Below, piece by piece: positions 46,283 through 54,561 of a stretch of 64,000 bases of DNA. Each line of letters begins with the position of its first letter. The first letter of the stretch is position 1. This DNA is from Arthrobacter sp. KBS0702 (GTDB taxonomy: Bacteria > Actinomycetota > Actinomycetes > Actinomycetales > Micrococcaceae), in the NCBI RefSeq assembly GCF_005937985.2, contig NZ_CP042172.1, positions 3,038,001 through 3,102,000 of the forward strand, written 5' to 3'. The translations under genes and the position numbers were made by a program. The notes below the pieces were generated by a model. It made no database searches. It saw only the letters and a list, made by a program, of their open reading frames with translations, and was not told where the DNA came from.

Positions 46283-46960
46283 ATGGATATCGAGGTATTG
46301 CGCCGCGCACCCCTTTTCGCCACGCTCGACGACGAGGCGTTCCGTCTGCTGACGGACGAACTCACCGAGGTGGACCTCTCACGCGGAGCCTCGGTTTTCC
46401 GGGAAGGCGACCAGGGCGACCAGCTCTACTTCATCGTCTCCGGCAAGGTAAAACTCGGCCGCACCTCCCCCGACGGTCGCGAGTCCCTCCTCGCCATCCT
46501 CGGCCCGGGCGAACTCTTCGGCGAAATGGCTTTGTTTGACCCGAGCCCGCGCACCGCCACGGCGACCGCAGTCTCTGAAACCCGCCTGGCCGGGCTGAAG
46601 AACGAGAGCCTCAACGCCTTGCTGCGCACCCGCCCGGAGGTGTCCGCACAGCTGCTTCAGGCCCTGGCCCGCCGCCTGCGCCGCACCAACGATTCCTTGT
46701 CCGACCTCGTCTTCTCCGACGTCCCGGGCCGCGTCGCCAAGGCCCTGCTGGACCTGGCGGACCGCTTCGGCCGTCCCGCGACCGACGGCGTCCTCGTAGC
46801 CCACGAGCTCACCCAGGAAGAGCTCGCCCAGCTGGTCGGCGCCTCCCGCGAGACAGTCAACAAGGCCCTCGCCGAATTCGTCCAGCGCGGCTGGCTGCGC
46901 CTGGAAGCCCGCGCCGTCGTGATCCTCGACATGCAGCGCCTGCGCCAGCGTTCCCGCTAA
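46283..46960 (+). CDS. crp: Crp/GlxR-family global regulator
   Basis: A 225-residue cyclic-nucleotide-responsive regulator. The cNMP pocket reads GELFGEMALFDPSPRTATATA, with the phosphate-binding Glu and Arg; the dimer helix is near residues 110-135; the C-terminal helix-turn-helix is EELAQLVGASRETVNKALAEF. It is nearly identical in motif to corynebacterial GlxR and mycobacterial Crp. CAGGAG precedes the ATG. A good intrinsic terminator follows. Confidence 0.95.
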   Translation: MDIEVLRRAPLFATLDDEAFRLLTDELTEVDLSRGASVFREGDQGDQLYFIVSGKVKLGRTSPDGRESLLAILGPGELFGEMALFDPSPRTATATAVSETRLAGLKNESLNALLRTRPEVSAQLLQALARRLRRTNDSLSDLVFSDVPGRVAKALLDLADRFGRPATDGVLVAHELTQEELAQLVGASRETVNKALAEFVQRGWLRLEARAVVILDMQRLRQRSR

Positions 46961-46989
46961 GGGTTCCGCAACACGTCCGAAAACCACAC

Positions 46990-47027
46990 AGGGCCGGTCC
47001 GTAACAACGGGCCGGCCCTCTGATTTT
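46990..47027 (+). terminator. intrinsic terminator after crp
   Basis: AGGGCCGGTCC (46990-47000) pairs with GGGCCGGCCCT (47009-47019), 11 bp with one G-U pair, loop of 8, followed by CTGATTTT. Confidence 0.8.
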
Positions 47028-47043
47028 CGCGGCAGCTACCTCC

Positions 47044-47310
47044 GGACATGCCCATCCCTGCACGCCAGGGATGGACATATGCCCACTATGTCCATAGCCC
47101 GGCTCGAACAATGAGCATGCCCAGCAACGAGTTCCCGTCCCGACGAGCATGTCCATTGCCCGGCTCGAACGATGAGCATGCCCAGCAACGAGTTCCAGTC
47201 CCGACGGGCATGCCCATTGCCCGGCTCGAACGATGAGCATGCCCAGCAACGAGTTCCCGTCCCGACGGGCATGTCCATTGCCCGGCTCGAGCGATGAGCA
47301 TGCCCGGTGG
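47044..47310. repeat. CATG-palindrome repeat region A, with 61-bp tandem repeats
   Basis: Between the convergent crp and NUDIX genes. First comes a hairpin core: GGACATGCCC (47044-47053), CATCCCTG/CAGGGATG arms around a cacgc loop, and the 23-bp element TGGACATA-N7-TATGTCCA (47072-47094). From 47101 a 61-bp unit is repeated exactly in register at 47101, 47162 and 47223, with a partial fourth copy from 47284; the three full copies differ at only a few positions. Each unit holds two CATG words (GAGCATGCCC and GGGCATGTCC-like). Any short ORFs here are artefacts of the repeats. Confidence 0.9.
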
Positions 47311-47356
47311 CAGGTCACGTCAGGAGTCCCCACAGCCCCGGGTCGCCCCGTGACGG

Positions 47357-48268
47357 TCAGCGTTCCCGCTGGGGTTCCCCGGCGACGGTCTTGGCGGCCT
47401 CGACTTCGAGCATCAACTGGCCGTCCTCCTCCACCAGGGTCGGCTGGTAGGCGTGTGCCGTGCGCTTGTAGCTGAGGTAGGCGATGCAGCCGTTGGCGGC
47501 CGCCATCTTCTCGAGCATGATCTCCGAGCCCGGCACCAGGAGTTGGCCCAGCTTCAGGCCTACGGTGTTCGGCTGGCCCACCTCGTCGCCGAGGGCGGTG
47601 GTGTCACGTTCGGCGATGACCTTGCGGACGCACACCCAGCGACCCCAGATGCCCTTGCTGGCCAGCAGCGACGGCTGCTGGTTCATCGGGACGGTCGCGG
47701 CAAAGTACCGGGTGTTGAAGCGGCGGTGCGAGAAGTCCGGGCTGAGCCAGTTCACCAGCGGCTTCAGCAGGTCGGTACGCAGCGAAAGTCCGCGCTTGGC
47801 CAGCACGTCGGTGAAGGATTTCTCCTGATCGGCCACTGCCTCCCGGGCGCGCATCCACTCGGCCGTGGAGGTTCCCTCCACCGTGGTGGACAGGTCCGGA
47901 CCGGCCAGCAAAATACCGGTCTCCTCGAACAGCTCGCGGATTGCGCCCACCACGTGGCGGCGCGCCAGGCCGACGTCGGACGTCCCCATCTTTTCGGCCC
48001 AGTACTGCGGCGCGGGACCGAGCCAGCCGACGGCGTCGTCGTCGGTCGCCTCCAGCGAGCCGCCGGGAAAGGCGAGCACCCCCAGCGGCGAGGAGCCCGG
48101 CCGGTAACCGAGCCACGTTTCCAGGCCGGTGGGCGAGTCCCGCAGCAGGACCACGGAGGAGGCGTAGCGGGGGGCGCGCGGGGTCCGCTCGCCGTGTTCA
48201 AGCCAACTACGGGCTGCCCCCTCAAGATCCGGGGGGAGGACGAACAGGCGTCGTGCTAAGTGCGGCAA
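47357..48268 (-). CDS. NUDIX hydrolase-like protein
   Basis: A 303-residue Nudix-fold protein. The box is recognisable but extended: VLAFPGGSLEATDDDAVGW, then VGAIRELFEETGILLAG with the REx2EE core. The C-terminal half (WLSPDFSHRRFNTRYFAAT) is typical of NUDT19-like proteins. It ends next to repeat region A. The start is uncertain: TTG 48268 has only a distant GAAGG, and a later start would still keep the Nudix box. Confidence 0.8.
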   Translation of the reverse strand: MPHLARRLFVLPPDLEGAARSWLEHGERTPRAPRYASSVVLLRDSPTGLETWLGYRPGSSPLGVLAFPGGSLEATDDDAVGWLGPAPQYWAEKMGTSDVGLARRHVVGAIRELFEETGILLAGPDLSTTVEGTSTAEWMRAREAVADQEKSFTDVLAKRGLSLRTDLLKPLVNWLSPDFSHRRFNTRYFAATVPMNQQPSLLASKGIWGRWVCVRKVIAERDTTALGDEVGQPNTVGLKLGQLLVPGSEIMLEKMAAANGCIAYLSYKRTAHAYQPTLVEEDGQLMLEVEAAKTVAGEPQRER

Positions 48269-48285
48269 GGGAAACGACCGGCCTT

Positions 48286-48888
48286 CTAGGCGAATTCGGC
48301 GATCAGTTCTACCTCGACCGGAGAGTCGAGCGGCAGAACGGCAACGCCGACGGCGGAACGTGCGTGCTGGCCGGCGTCGCCAAGGACCTTGCCCAGGAGT
48401 TCGGACGCGCCGTTGATGACACCGGGCTGGCCGGTGAACGAAGGGTCGGAGGAGACGAAGCCGACGACCTTGACGATCCGCGTGATGCGGTCCAGGTCGC
48501 CGATCACGCTTTTGACCGCCGCCAGCGCGTTAACGGCGCAGACCTCGGCGTAGCGCTTGGCGGCTTCCGGGGACACGGTCGGCTCGTCCGAGGTGCCTTC
48601 GGTTCCGGAGGAGACTTTGCCGGTGGCTTCGAGCTTGCCGTCGATGAACGGCAGCTGGCCCGAGGTGTAGACATGGTTGCCGGAGATGACAGCGGGGACG
48701 TACGCGGCCACCGGAGCGGCCACGGCGGGAAGCGCCAGGCCAAGCTCGGCGAGGCGCTGTTCGACGGCGGACGACGCGCCGGTGCCTACGGCATTTTCGT
48801 CGGTTGCCACGGCGCTTTCGGCACCGTTTACGGGGCTGTTTGTAGCGCCGAGGCCGGCGCCCGGAGCGGCCGCTTCAGGGGTGCTCAT
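48286..48888 (-). CDS. RidA-family protein with N-terminal extension
   Basis: A 200-residue YjgF/YER057c/UK114-family protein. The RidA domain runs from about residue 45 (EQRLAELGLALP, YVPAVISGNHVYTSGQLPFIDGK, CAVNALAAVKSVIGDLDRITRIVKV, ARSAVGVAVLPLDSPVEVELIAEF). The usual arginine that acts on imines is replaced by a hydrophobic/small residue at the AVGVAVLP strand (commonly xRxxVxV), so enamine deaminase activity is not assured. About 40 Ala/Gly/Ser residues precede the domain. It is equivalent to Rv3678c and sits in a minus-strand operon with DUF4177. Confidence 0.8.
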   Translation of the reverse strand: MSTPEAAAPGAGLGATNSPVNGAESAVATDENAVGTGASSAVEQRLAELGLALPAVAAPVAAYVPAVISGNHVYTSGQLPFIDGKLEATGKVSSGTEGTSDEPTVSPEAAKRYAEVCAVNALAAVKSVIGDLDRITRIVKVVGFVSSDPSFTGQPGVINGASELLGKVLGDAGQHARSAVGVAVLPLDSPVEVELIAEFA

Positions 48889-48890
48889 GG

Positions 48891-49046
48891 CTACTGCTTC
48901 TCCCGCTTCAAGTAGGCAACCAGGCCGTTTCCATCGGGGCCCGGAACAACCTGGACAAGCTCCCAGCCGTCGTCGCCCCACTGATCCAGGATCTGCTTGG
49001 TAGCGTGGATAATGAGCGGAATCGTGGCGTACTCCCATTTGGTCAT
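48891..49046 (-). CDS. DUF4177-domain small protein
   Basis: A 51-residue protein (MTKWEYATIPLIIHATKQIL at the start, DDGWELVQVVPGPDGNGLVA near the end), a clear DUF4177 unit. The ATG lies 7 nt after TAGGCT on the minus strand, with no Shine-Dalgarno, so it is likely leaderless. It precedes RidA by 2 bp. Function unknown. Confidence 0.8.
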   Translation of the reverse strand: MTKWEYATIPLIIHATKQILDQWGDDGWELVQVVPGPDGNGLVAYLKREKQ

Positions 49047-49053
49047 GAAGTAA

Positions 49054-49076
49054 AGCCTAGTCGTTGCCGGTAAAGT
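49054..49076. promoter_or_regulatory. back-to-back leaderless promoters
   Basis: In the 37-bp gap between divergent ATGs, minus-strand TAGGCT (49059-49054) precedes the DUF4177 ATG by 7 nt, and plus-strand TAAAGT (49071-49076) precedes the penicillin-binding protein ATG by 7 nt. A TTTTCC for the minus promoter stands 17 bp from its -10, inside the other gene's first codons. Confidence 0.55.
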
Positions 49077-49083
49077 GGAAAAC

Positions 49084-51393
49084 ATGGCGACTGGTAAGAA
49101 CCCTTTATTCGACACGGCCACCACCCTCGGAAAGATCATTCTTTTCCTGGGCGTGAGCGCCATTTGTGGTGTGCTCGTGGCCGGACTGCTGGTCCCCGCG
49201 GCCGCCCTGTCCGGCAACAGCGCCAGCGGGTCGATTAAATTCTTTGAGACCCTGCCGGCGGAGTTGCAGGTCGATCCGCCGAGCCAGTCCACCACCATCC
49301 TGGCTGCCGACGGCAGCGTGATCGCGAGCCTCTTCTCGGAAAACCGGACCCGGGTGTCGCTGGATAAGATGTCGCCGTACATCAAAGACGCGATCGTCGC
49401 CATTGAGGACAGCCGCTTCTACGAGCACGGCGGCGTGGACACCACCGGCATCCTGCGCGCCCTCGTCAGCACCGCCCGCGGCAACAAGCAGGGCGCGTCG
49501 ACCATCACGCAGCAGTACGTCAACAACGTCATCAACTCCTCGCTGGAGTCCGAGGGCAAGGGCGACCAGGTCCTCCTCAACGGCGTCAACAAGGGCGTCG
49601 GGGACAAGCTCCGCGAGATGAAGCTCGCCATCGCACTGGAGAAGAAGTTCACCAAGGAGCAGATCCTTGAGGGCTATCTGAACATTGTCTTCTTCAACCG
49701 CGACGCCTACGGCATCGAGGCCGCTTCGAAGTTCTTCTTCAGCACCACCGCCAAGGACCTCACCCTGCCGCAGGCCGCATTGCTGGCCGGCGTGGTCAAC
49801 AGCCCGTCCTTCTATGACCCGATCACCAACCCGGATAACGCCAAGGCGCGCCGGAACCTGGTGCTCAAGGCAATGCTGACCCAGGGCAAGATCAAGCAGG
49901 CGGAGTATGACGCCGCCGTGGCCACCCCGGTGCAGACCAAGGTCACCCAGGCCAAGCAGGGCTGCGCGTACGCCGCCACGGCGCCGTACTTCTGTGACTA
50001 TGTGCTGCACCTGCTGCTGAACAACCCGGCCTACGGGGCCGACGCCGACGCCCGCAACCGGAAGATCTTCCGCGGCGGCCTGACCATCAAGACCACGCTG
50101 GACCCGAATGCCCAGGCCGTCGCCCAGGCGCAGGTGGATGCTTCGGCCGGAGCGAACCCGGACAAATGGGGCGCCGCCCTGGTCTCGGTCCAGCCGGGCA
50201 CCGGCAAGATCATCAACATGGCTCAAAACACCGTGTGGTTCCCCGCCCCGGGAAAGTTCAACACGGAGCTGAACTTCAACGTCGACAAACTCGATGAGAA
50301 GGGCAACGACATCAACGGCCTCGGCGGCGCCCAGCCGGGCTCCACGATGAAACCGTTCACCTTCGCCGAGTGGCTGACCGAGGGCAAGTCGATGAACCAG
50401 GTGCTCAACGGGGCCGTGCGGAAGTACCCGCTGAACTTCAAGTGGCGGAACTCCTGCGGCGTGACCACCGGCGCCTACAACACCGCAGAAAAGGACCTCG
50501 GTGCGGCGGACGACCTCCAGAACGCCGAGGAAGACTGGTACAGGCCGCTGACCGTCCTCGAGGGTCTCTACAACTCGATCAACACGATCACCTTCGCCTC
50601 TGCCGCCCAGCTGGACTTCTGCGGCATCCAGAAGATCGTTGACTCCGTCGGCCTGCACTCCGGCCTTCCCGCGGTGGACAAGGACGGCAAAGTCACCGAT
50701 CCGAACCCGAAGATCAACATGTTCACGACGTCCAACCTGCTGGGTGCGACGCAGACCTCCCCCCTGTCCATGGCCAGCGCGTTCGCGACCTTCGCCAACG
50801 ACGGGAAGTACTGCGAGCCGATCGCCATCACCTCGGTCACGGACCAGAACGGCGCGAAGCTGCCAGCGCAGGCCACCAACTGCCGGGACGCCATCAAGCC
50901 AGAGGTCGCCCGGGGCGTCAACTACGCGCTGCAGGAAGTCCTGAACCGGGGTTCCGGCGCCCTGATCAAGCCGAGGATCTCGACCCGCACCAACTTCCCG
51001 ATCGCCGCGAAGACCGGTACCTCGAATAACAACGAGTCCACCTGGGTGGTCGGCCACACCCGGGGTCTGGCGACGGCCTCCTGGTTCGGCGATCCGCTGG
51101 GCGACCAGCGCCGTCCGGGCCAGAACATCACCATCAACGGACAGTTCTACAAGGGCATTGACGGTTACATGATCGCCGGTCCGCAGTTCTCGAACTTCAT
51201 GGCCCAGGTGGCCCCGGCCTGGGGCACGGACCCGTTCCCGGCCCCGCCGTCGAACATGGTCACGGGTCCGGTCACCGCCCCGGCTCCTGTCCCTGTCCCG
51301 AGGACGACGACGGCGCCGACCCAGGCACCGGCGCCCACCGACAGCCCTGCGCCGTCGGCCCCGCCGACCAATCCGCCGGGCCAGAAGAAGTAA
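49084..51393 (+). CDS. bifunctional penicillin-binding protein (glycosyltransferase/transpeptidase)
   Basis: A 769-residue class A PBP (PonA2 position by synteny). A short cytosolic start and one membrane helix (IILFLGVSAICGVLVAGLLVPAAAL) lead to a GT51 domain with EDSRFYEHGGVD, the QGASTITQQYVNN motif and KKFTKEQILEGYLN. The transpeptidase has SXXK as STMK (PGSTMKPF), SxN as SIN, and KTG as AAKTGTS. The tail after residue 720 is Pro/Thr/Ala-rich and extracellular. No PASTA domains. Confidence 0.93.
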   Translation: MATGKNPLFDTATTLGKIILFLGVSAICGVLVAGLLVPAAALSGNSASGSIKFFETLPAELQVDPPSQSTTILAADGSVIASLFSENRTRVSLDKMSPYIKDAIVAIEDSRFYEHGGVDTTGILRALVSTARGNKQGASTITQQYVNNVINSSLESEGKGDQVLLNGVNKGVGDKLREMKLAIALEKKFTKEQILEGYLNIVFFNRDAYGIEAASKFFFSTTAKDLTLPQAALLAGVVNSPSFYDPITNPDNAKARRNLVLKAMLTQGKIKQAEYDAAVATPVQTKVTQAKQGCAYAATAPYFCDYVLHLLLNNPAYGADADARNRKIFRGGLTIKTTLDPNAQAVAQAQVDASAGANPDKWGAALVSVQPGTGKIINMAQNTVWFPAPGKFNTELNFNVDKLDEKGNDINGLGGAQPGSTMKPFTFAEWLTEGKSMNQVLNGAVRKYPLNFKWRNSCGVTTGAYNTAEKDLGAADDLQNAEEDWYRPLTVLEGLYNSINTITFASAAQLDFCGIQKIVDSVGLHSGLPAVDKDGKVTDPNPKINMFTTSNLLGATQTSPLSMASAFATFANDGKYCEPIAITSVTDQNGAKLPAQATNCRDAIKPEVARGVNYALQEVLNRGSGALIKPRISTRTNFPIAAKTGTSNNNESTWVVGHTRGLATASWFGDPLGDQRRPGQNITINGQFYKGIDGYMIAGPQFSNFMAQVAPAWGTDPFPAPPSNMVTGPVTAPAPVPVPRTTTAPTQAPAPTDSPAPSAPPTNPPGQKK

Positions 51394-51402
51394 GGGTTGC
51401 CG

Positions 51403-52350
51403 ATGGCCCCCGCCAACACACTGGCTAGCCGCGCCCGAAGCATCGGGCGCGGCTTTGCCGTAACCGCCGCCGTCGGAGCAGCCGCAGGGACCGCCGCGGC
51501 CGGCTACGGGCTGTGGGAGAAGAACCAATTCGTCCTCAGGGAGGAAAGTCTCCCGATCCTGCCGCCCGGCTTCGGGCCATTGCGCGTGCTGCACCTGAGC
51601 GACATCCACTTCGTGCCGGGCCAGCGCCGCAAGGCCGCTTGGCTCGCGTCCCTCGCCGGACTCGAACCGGATCTGGTGGTCAACACCGGGGACAACCTCA
51701 GCCACCCCAAGGCCGTGGAACCTGTCCTCGAAGCCCTACGGCCGCTGATGGCTTTCCCGGGCGTCTTCGTTCCCGGCTCCAACGACTACTATGCCCCCGG
51801 TTTCAAGAACCCTGCAGCCTACTTCCGGGGCCCCTCGGGGCGTCCGAAGAAGCCGGTAGAGCTGGACTGGCCAAGGCTGCGGGCGGGTTTCGGAATGGGC
51901 GGCTGGGTGGATCTCACGAACCGCTGCCAGTCGCTGGTGATCAAGGGCCTGCGCGTCGACTTCTCCGGAGTGGACGATCCGCACCTGCGCCTCGAACGCT
52001 ACGCCGGCTGGCCCCGCGGCACCAGGGGCCAGGATGCCAAGCCCCATCTCCGGGTCGCCGTCGCGCACGCCCCCTACCAGCGCGTGCTGGACCACTTCAC
52101 CGAGGACGCCGCAGACCTGCTCCTGGCCGGACACACCCACGGCGGGCAGATCTGCGTCCCCGGCTACGGGGCGCTGGTGTCCAACTGCGATCTGCCCACT
52201 TGGCGTGCCAAGGGCCTGCACGACTGGGAAAGCAAGGGTCGGACGACGCCGGTGAACGTCTCCGGCGGCATCGGCAGCTCGCGCTTCGCTCCGGTTCGGA
52301 TCGCCTGCAAGCCCGAGGCCGTACTGCTCACCCTGACCGCCCGGAGCTGA
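51403..52350 (+). CDS. calcineurin-like metallophosphoesterase
   Basis: A 315-residue protein with an N-terminal membrane anchor or signal ([21 protein letters not shown]) and a binuclear metal site: LHLSDIHF (DxH), VVNTGDN, FVPGSND and LAGHTHGGQI. It starts 9 bp after the PBP stop with AAGGG upstream and is equivalent in position to Rv3683. Its substrate in the envelope is unknown. Confidence 0.87.
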   Translation: MAPANTLASRARSIGRGFAVTAAVGAAAGTAAAGYGLWEKNQFVLREESLPILPPGFGPLRVLHLSDIHFVPGQRRKAAWLASLAGLEPDLVVNTGDNLSHPKAVEPVLEALRPLMAFPGVFVPGSNDYYAPGFKNPAAYFRGPSGRPKKPVELDWPRLRAGFGMGGWVDLTNRCQSLVIKGLRVDFSGVDDPHLRLERYAGWPRGTRGQDAKPHLRVAVAHAPYQRVLDHFTEDAADLLLAGHTHGGQICVPGYGALVSNCDLPTWRAKGLHDWESKGRTTPVNVSGGIGSSRFAPVRIACKPEAVLLTLTARS

Positions 52351-52382
52351 GCCGGCGGGCTCCCCATGCGCCCGCTTCGGAG

Positions 52383-52556
52383 GGACATGCCCATCTCCGA
52401 GACCAAGATTCCATGGGACATGCCCAGTCTTCACGCCGAGCGATGGACATAACGGCATCATGCCCATCCCCCGCATCCAGGGATGGGCATGTCCCTACGT
52501 GTGGTTCGCGAAGAATGAGCATGCTCCCCTGAGCGGCCAGAAGTATGGGCATGTCC
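52383..52556. repeat. CATG-palindrome repeat region B
   Basis: Between the metallophosphoesterase and ABC exporter genes. GGACATGCCC occurs at 52383-52392 and 52416-52425, GGGCATGTCC at 52485-52494 and 52547-52556, and GAGCATGCTC at 52517-52526. The 23-bp element TGGACATA-N7-CATGCCCA is at 52444-52466. CATGCCCATCCC (52459-52470) and GGGATGGGCATG (52480-52491) form a perfect 12-bp hairpin with a 9-base loop, the same core as in regions A and C. No tandem array is present here. Confidence 0.88.
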
Positions 52557-52743
52557 CCCAAGCACGCTGGCCGGGTACCTGGCCGCCCCCGCACCCGGGC
52601 CATTGCGGAACATAATTACTGGGCCAGATTGCGGAACGGACCGATATCCTGTGAACCGGGTCACGAAATGGCCTAGGGTAGTTGCTACAGGAAACTACAT
52701 CCAGTTGCGTAATTCATTCCGCAGTTGCAGTAAAGAAGCAGGC

Positions 52744-54561
52744 ATGGCCAAGCAGACACCGTTTTTCACATCAATCAGTCGTCTTTATCCGCACGTCAGG
52801 CCGATCATGCCGCGGCTTGTCATGGGCCTGGTCTCTGCCTTGATGGCCAGCATTGTCGCCCTGGCCATCCCCCAGGTCCTGCGGGTCCTGATCAACGACT
52901 GGCTGAGGCCGGGCGGGAGCAGCCAGGCCGTCTGGATCGCCTCCGGGGTGATCCTCGTCCTGGGTATCGCCGAAGCCGGGCTGGTGGCGCTGCGCCGCCA
53001 GTTCGTCATCAACCCGGCCACCACGGTGGAAACCCGGATGCGCGTCTCGCTCTATGACCACCTGCAGGACCTGACCGTGTCCTTCCATGACCGCTGGGGC
53101 TCCGGACAACTGCTCTCACGCGCTATGACGGACCTGAACTTCCTCCGGCGCTGGATGGCGTTCGGGGCGATCATGCTTGTGGTCACCACCCTGACGGTAG
53201 TGATCGGCGTCGTCGTGATGTTTGCCATGAGCTGGCAGCTGGCGCTGATCTTCCTGGCCGCCGCCGTGCCGATCATGATCTACGGCTTCCGCTTCCGGAC
53301 CCGCTTCAGCAAGGTGGCCCGCCGCAGCCAGGACCAGGCCGGGGACCTCGCCACCACGGTCGAGGAATCCGTCCACGGCATCCGCGTGCTCAAGGCCTTC
53401 GGACGCAGCCGCGAGGCGCTGGAAAACTTCAACGAACAGGCCGAGGAACTGCGCCAGACCGAAATTGTGAAGGCCAAACACCTGGCCGCCTTCAGCCTCG
53501 TCGTCACGCTGCTGCCCGAGCTGGCCCTCGGCGCCGGGCTGGTCGTCGGCATCATGCTTGCGGCAGGCGGGGAGCTGAGCATCGGGTCACTCGTGGCGTT
53601 CTTCGCCACCGCCGCCGTGATCGCCACGCCGGTGGAGTTCTGCGGAATGCTGCTCGCCATGGCGCTGACCGCCAAGACCGCGGTGGACCGGCATTTTGAG
53701 GTGATGGACTCCGTCAACACCATCACCAGCCCGCCGCAGCCGCGCCGGCCCGCGGAGCTCAAAGGCGCCCTGGCCTTCCGCCACGCCACCTTCGCCTTCG
53801 AGGACGCCCCGGACAAGCCCATCCTCAAGGACATCTGCCTGGACATCCGGCCCGGCGAGACCATGGCCCTGGTGGGCATCACCGGCAGCGGCAAGAGTGC
53901 CCTGCTGCAACTGGTGCCGCGCCTGTTCGAGGCGACGGCGGGCTCGGTCACGATCGATGGCGTGGACCTGCGCGATTTCAGCGTCGAGGAACTGCGCACC
54001 GTCGTCTCCGTGGCCTTCGAGGACACCACACTCTTTTCCAGCTCCGTGCGGGACAACGTGCTGCTCGGCGTCCGGGACGAGGAGTCGCAGGAGCGCCGGG
54101 AGGAGATCCTGGCGGAGGCGCTGGACACTGCCCAGGCGCATTTCGCGTACTCCCTGCCCGAAGGCCTGGACACGCTGATCGGCGAGGAGGGCCTGAGCCT
54201 GTCCGGCGGCCAGCGGCAGCGCATCGCCCTGGCCCGGGCCGTCGCCGCCAGGCCGAAGGTGCTGGTCCTGGACGACCCGCTGTCGGCCCTGGACGTCAAC
54301 ACCGAGGAGCTGGTGGAAGCCCGGCTCCGGGAGGTCCTCGCGGACACCACCACCCTGCTCGTGGCCCACCGGCCCTCCACCGTGGCCCTCGCCGACCGGG
54401 TGGCGCTGCTGGAGGACGGCCGGATCACCGCCGTCGGAACCCACACCGAACTCCTCGCGGAAAACAGCCACTACCGCTACGTGATCGCCAGCCTGGACCC
54501 GGAACCGCGGGACCTGGACTCCGAACTGTCTGCCCTCGAGGCCGAGGAGGTGTCCCGATGA
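52744..54561 (+). CDS. ABC exporter half-transporter A (noncanonical NBD)
   Basis: A 605-residue exporter subunit with six membrane helices (residues about 25-310) and a C-terminal nucleotide-binding domain. Walker A is [11 protein letters not shown], the signature [14 protein letters not shown], and Walker [13 protein letters not shown], where the catalytic Glu is Asp; the switch His is LLVAHRPST. This asymmetry marks the noncanonical half of a heterodimer, complemented by the next gene. Its ATG at 52744 has a weak Shine-Dalgarno (AAGAAGCAGG). It overlaps the next gene by 4 bp. Confidence 0.9.
   Translation: MAKQTPFFTSISRLYPHVRPIMPRLVMGLVSALMASIVALAIPQVLRVLINDWLRPGGSSQAVWIASGVILVLGIAEAGLVALRRQFVINPATTVETRMRVSLYDHLQDLTVSFHDRWGSGQLLSRAMTDLNFLRRWMAFGAIMLVVTTLTVVIGVVVMFAMSWQLALIFLAAAVPIMIYGFRFRTRFSKVARRSQDQAGDLATTVEESVHGIRVLKAFGRSREALENFNEQAEELRQTEIVKAKHLAAFSLVVTLLPELALGAGLVVGIMLAAGGELSIGSLVAFFATAAVIATPVEFCGMLLAMALTAKTAVDRHFEVMDSVNTITSPPQPRRPAELKGALAFRHATFAFEDAPDKPILKDICLDIRPGETMALVGITGSGKSALLQLVPRLFEATAGSVTIDGVDLRDFSVEELRTVVSVAFEDTTLFSSSVRDNVLLGVRDEESQERREEILAEALDTAQAHFAYSLPEGLDTLIGEEGLSLSGGQRQRIALARAVAARPKVLVLDDPLSALDVNTEELVEARLREVLADTTTLLVAHRPSTVALADRVALLEDGRITAVGTHTELLAENSHYRYVIASLDPEPRDLDSELSALEAEEVSR

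Noticed and set aside
47036..47301. Small ORFs on both strands across the 61-bp repeats
   Set aside because: The period is not a multiple of three and the ORFs are only open because the repeat lacks stops.
47036..47333. CRISPR array
   Set aside because: The 61-bp units are identical end to end, with no unique spacers between short repeats, and no cas genes are in the window.
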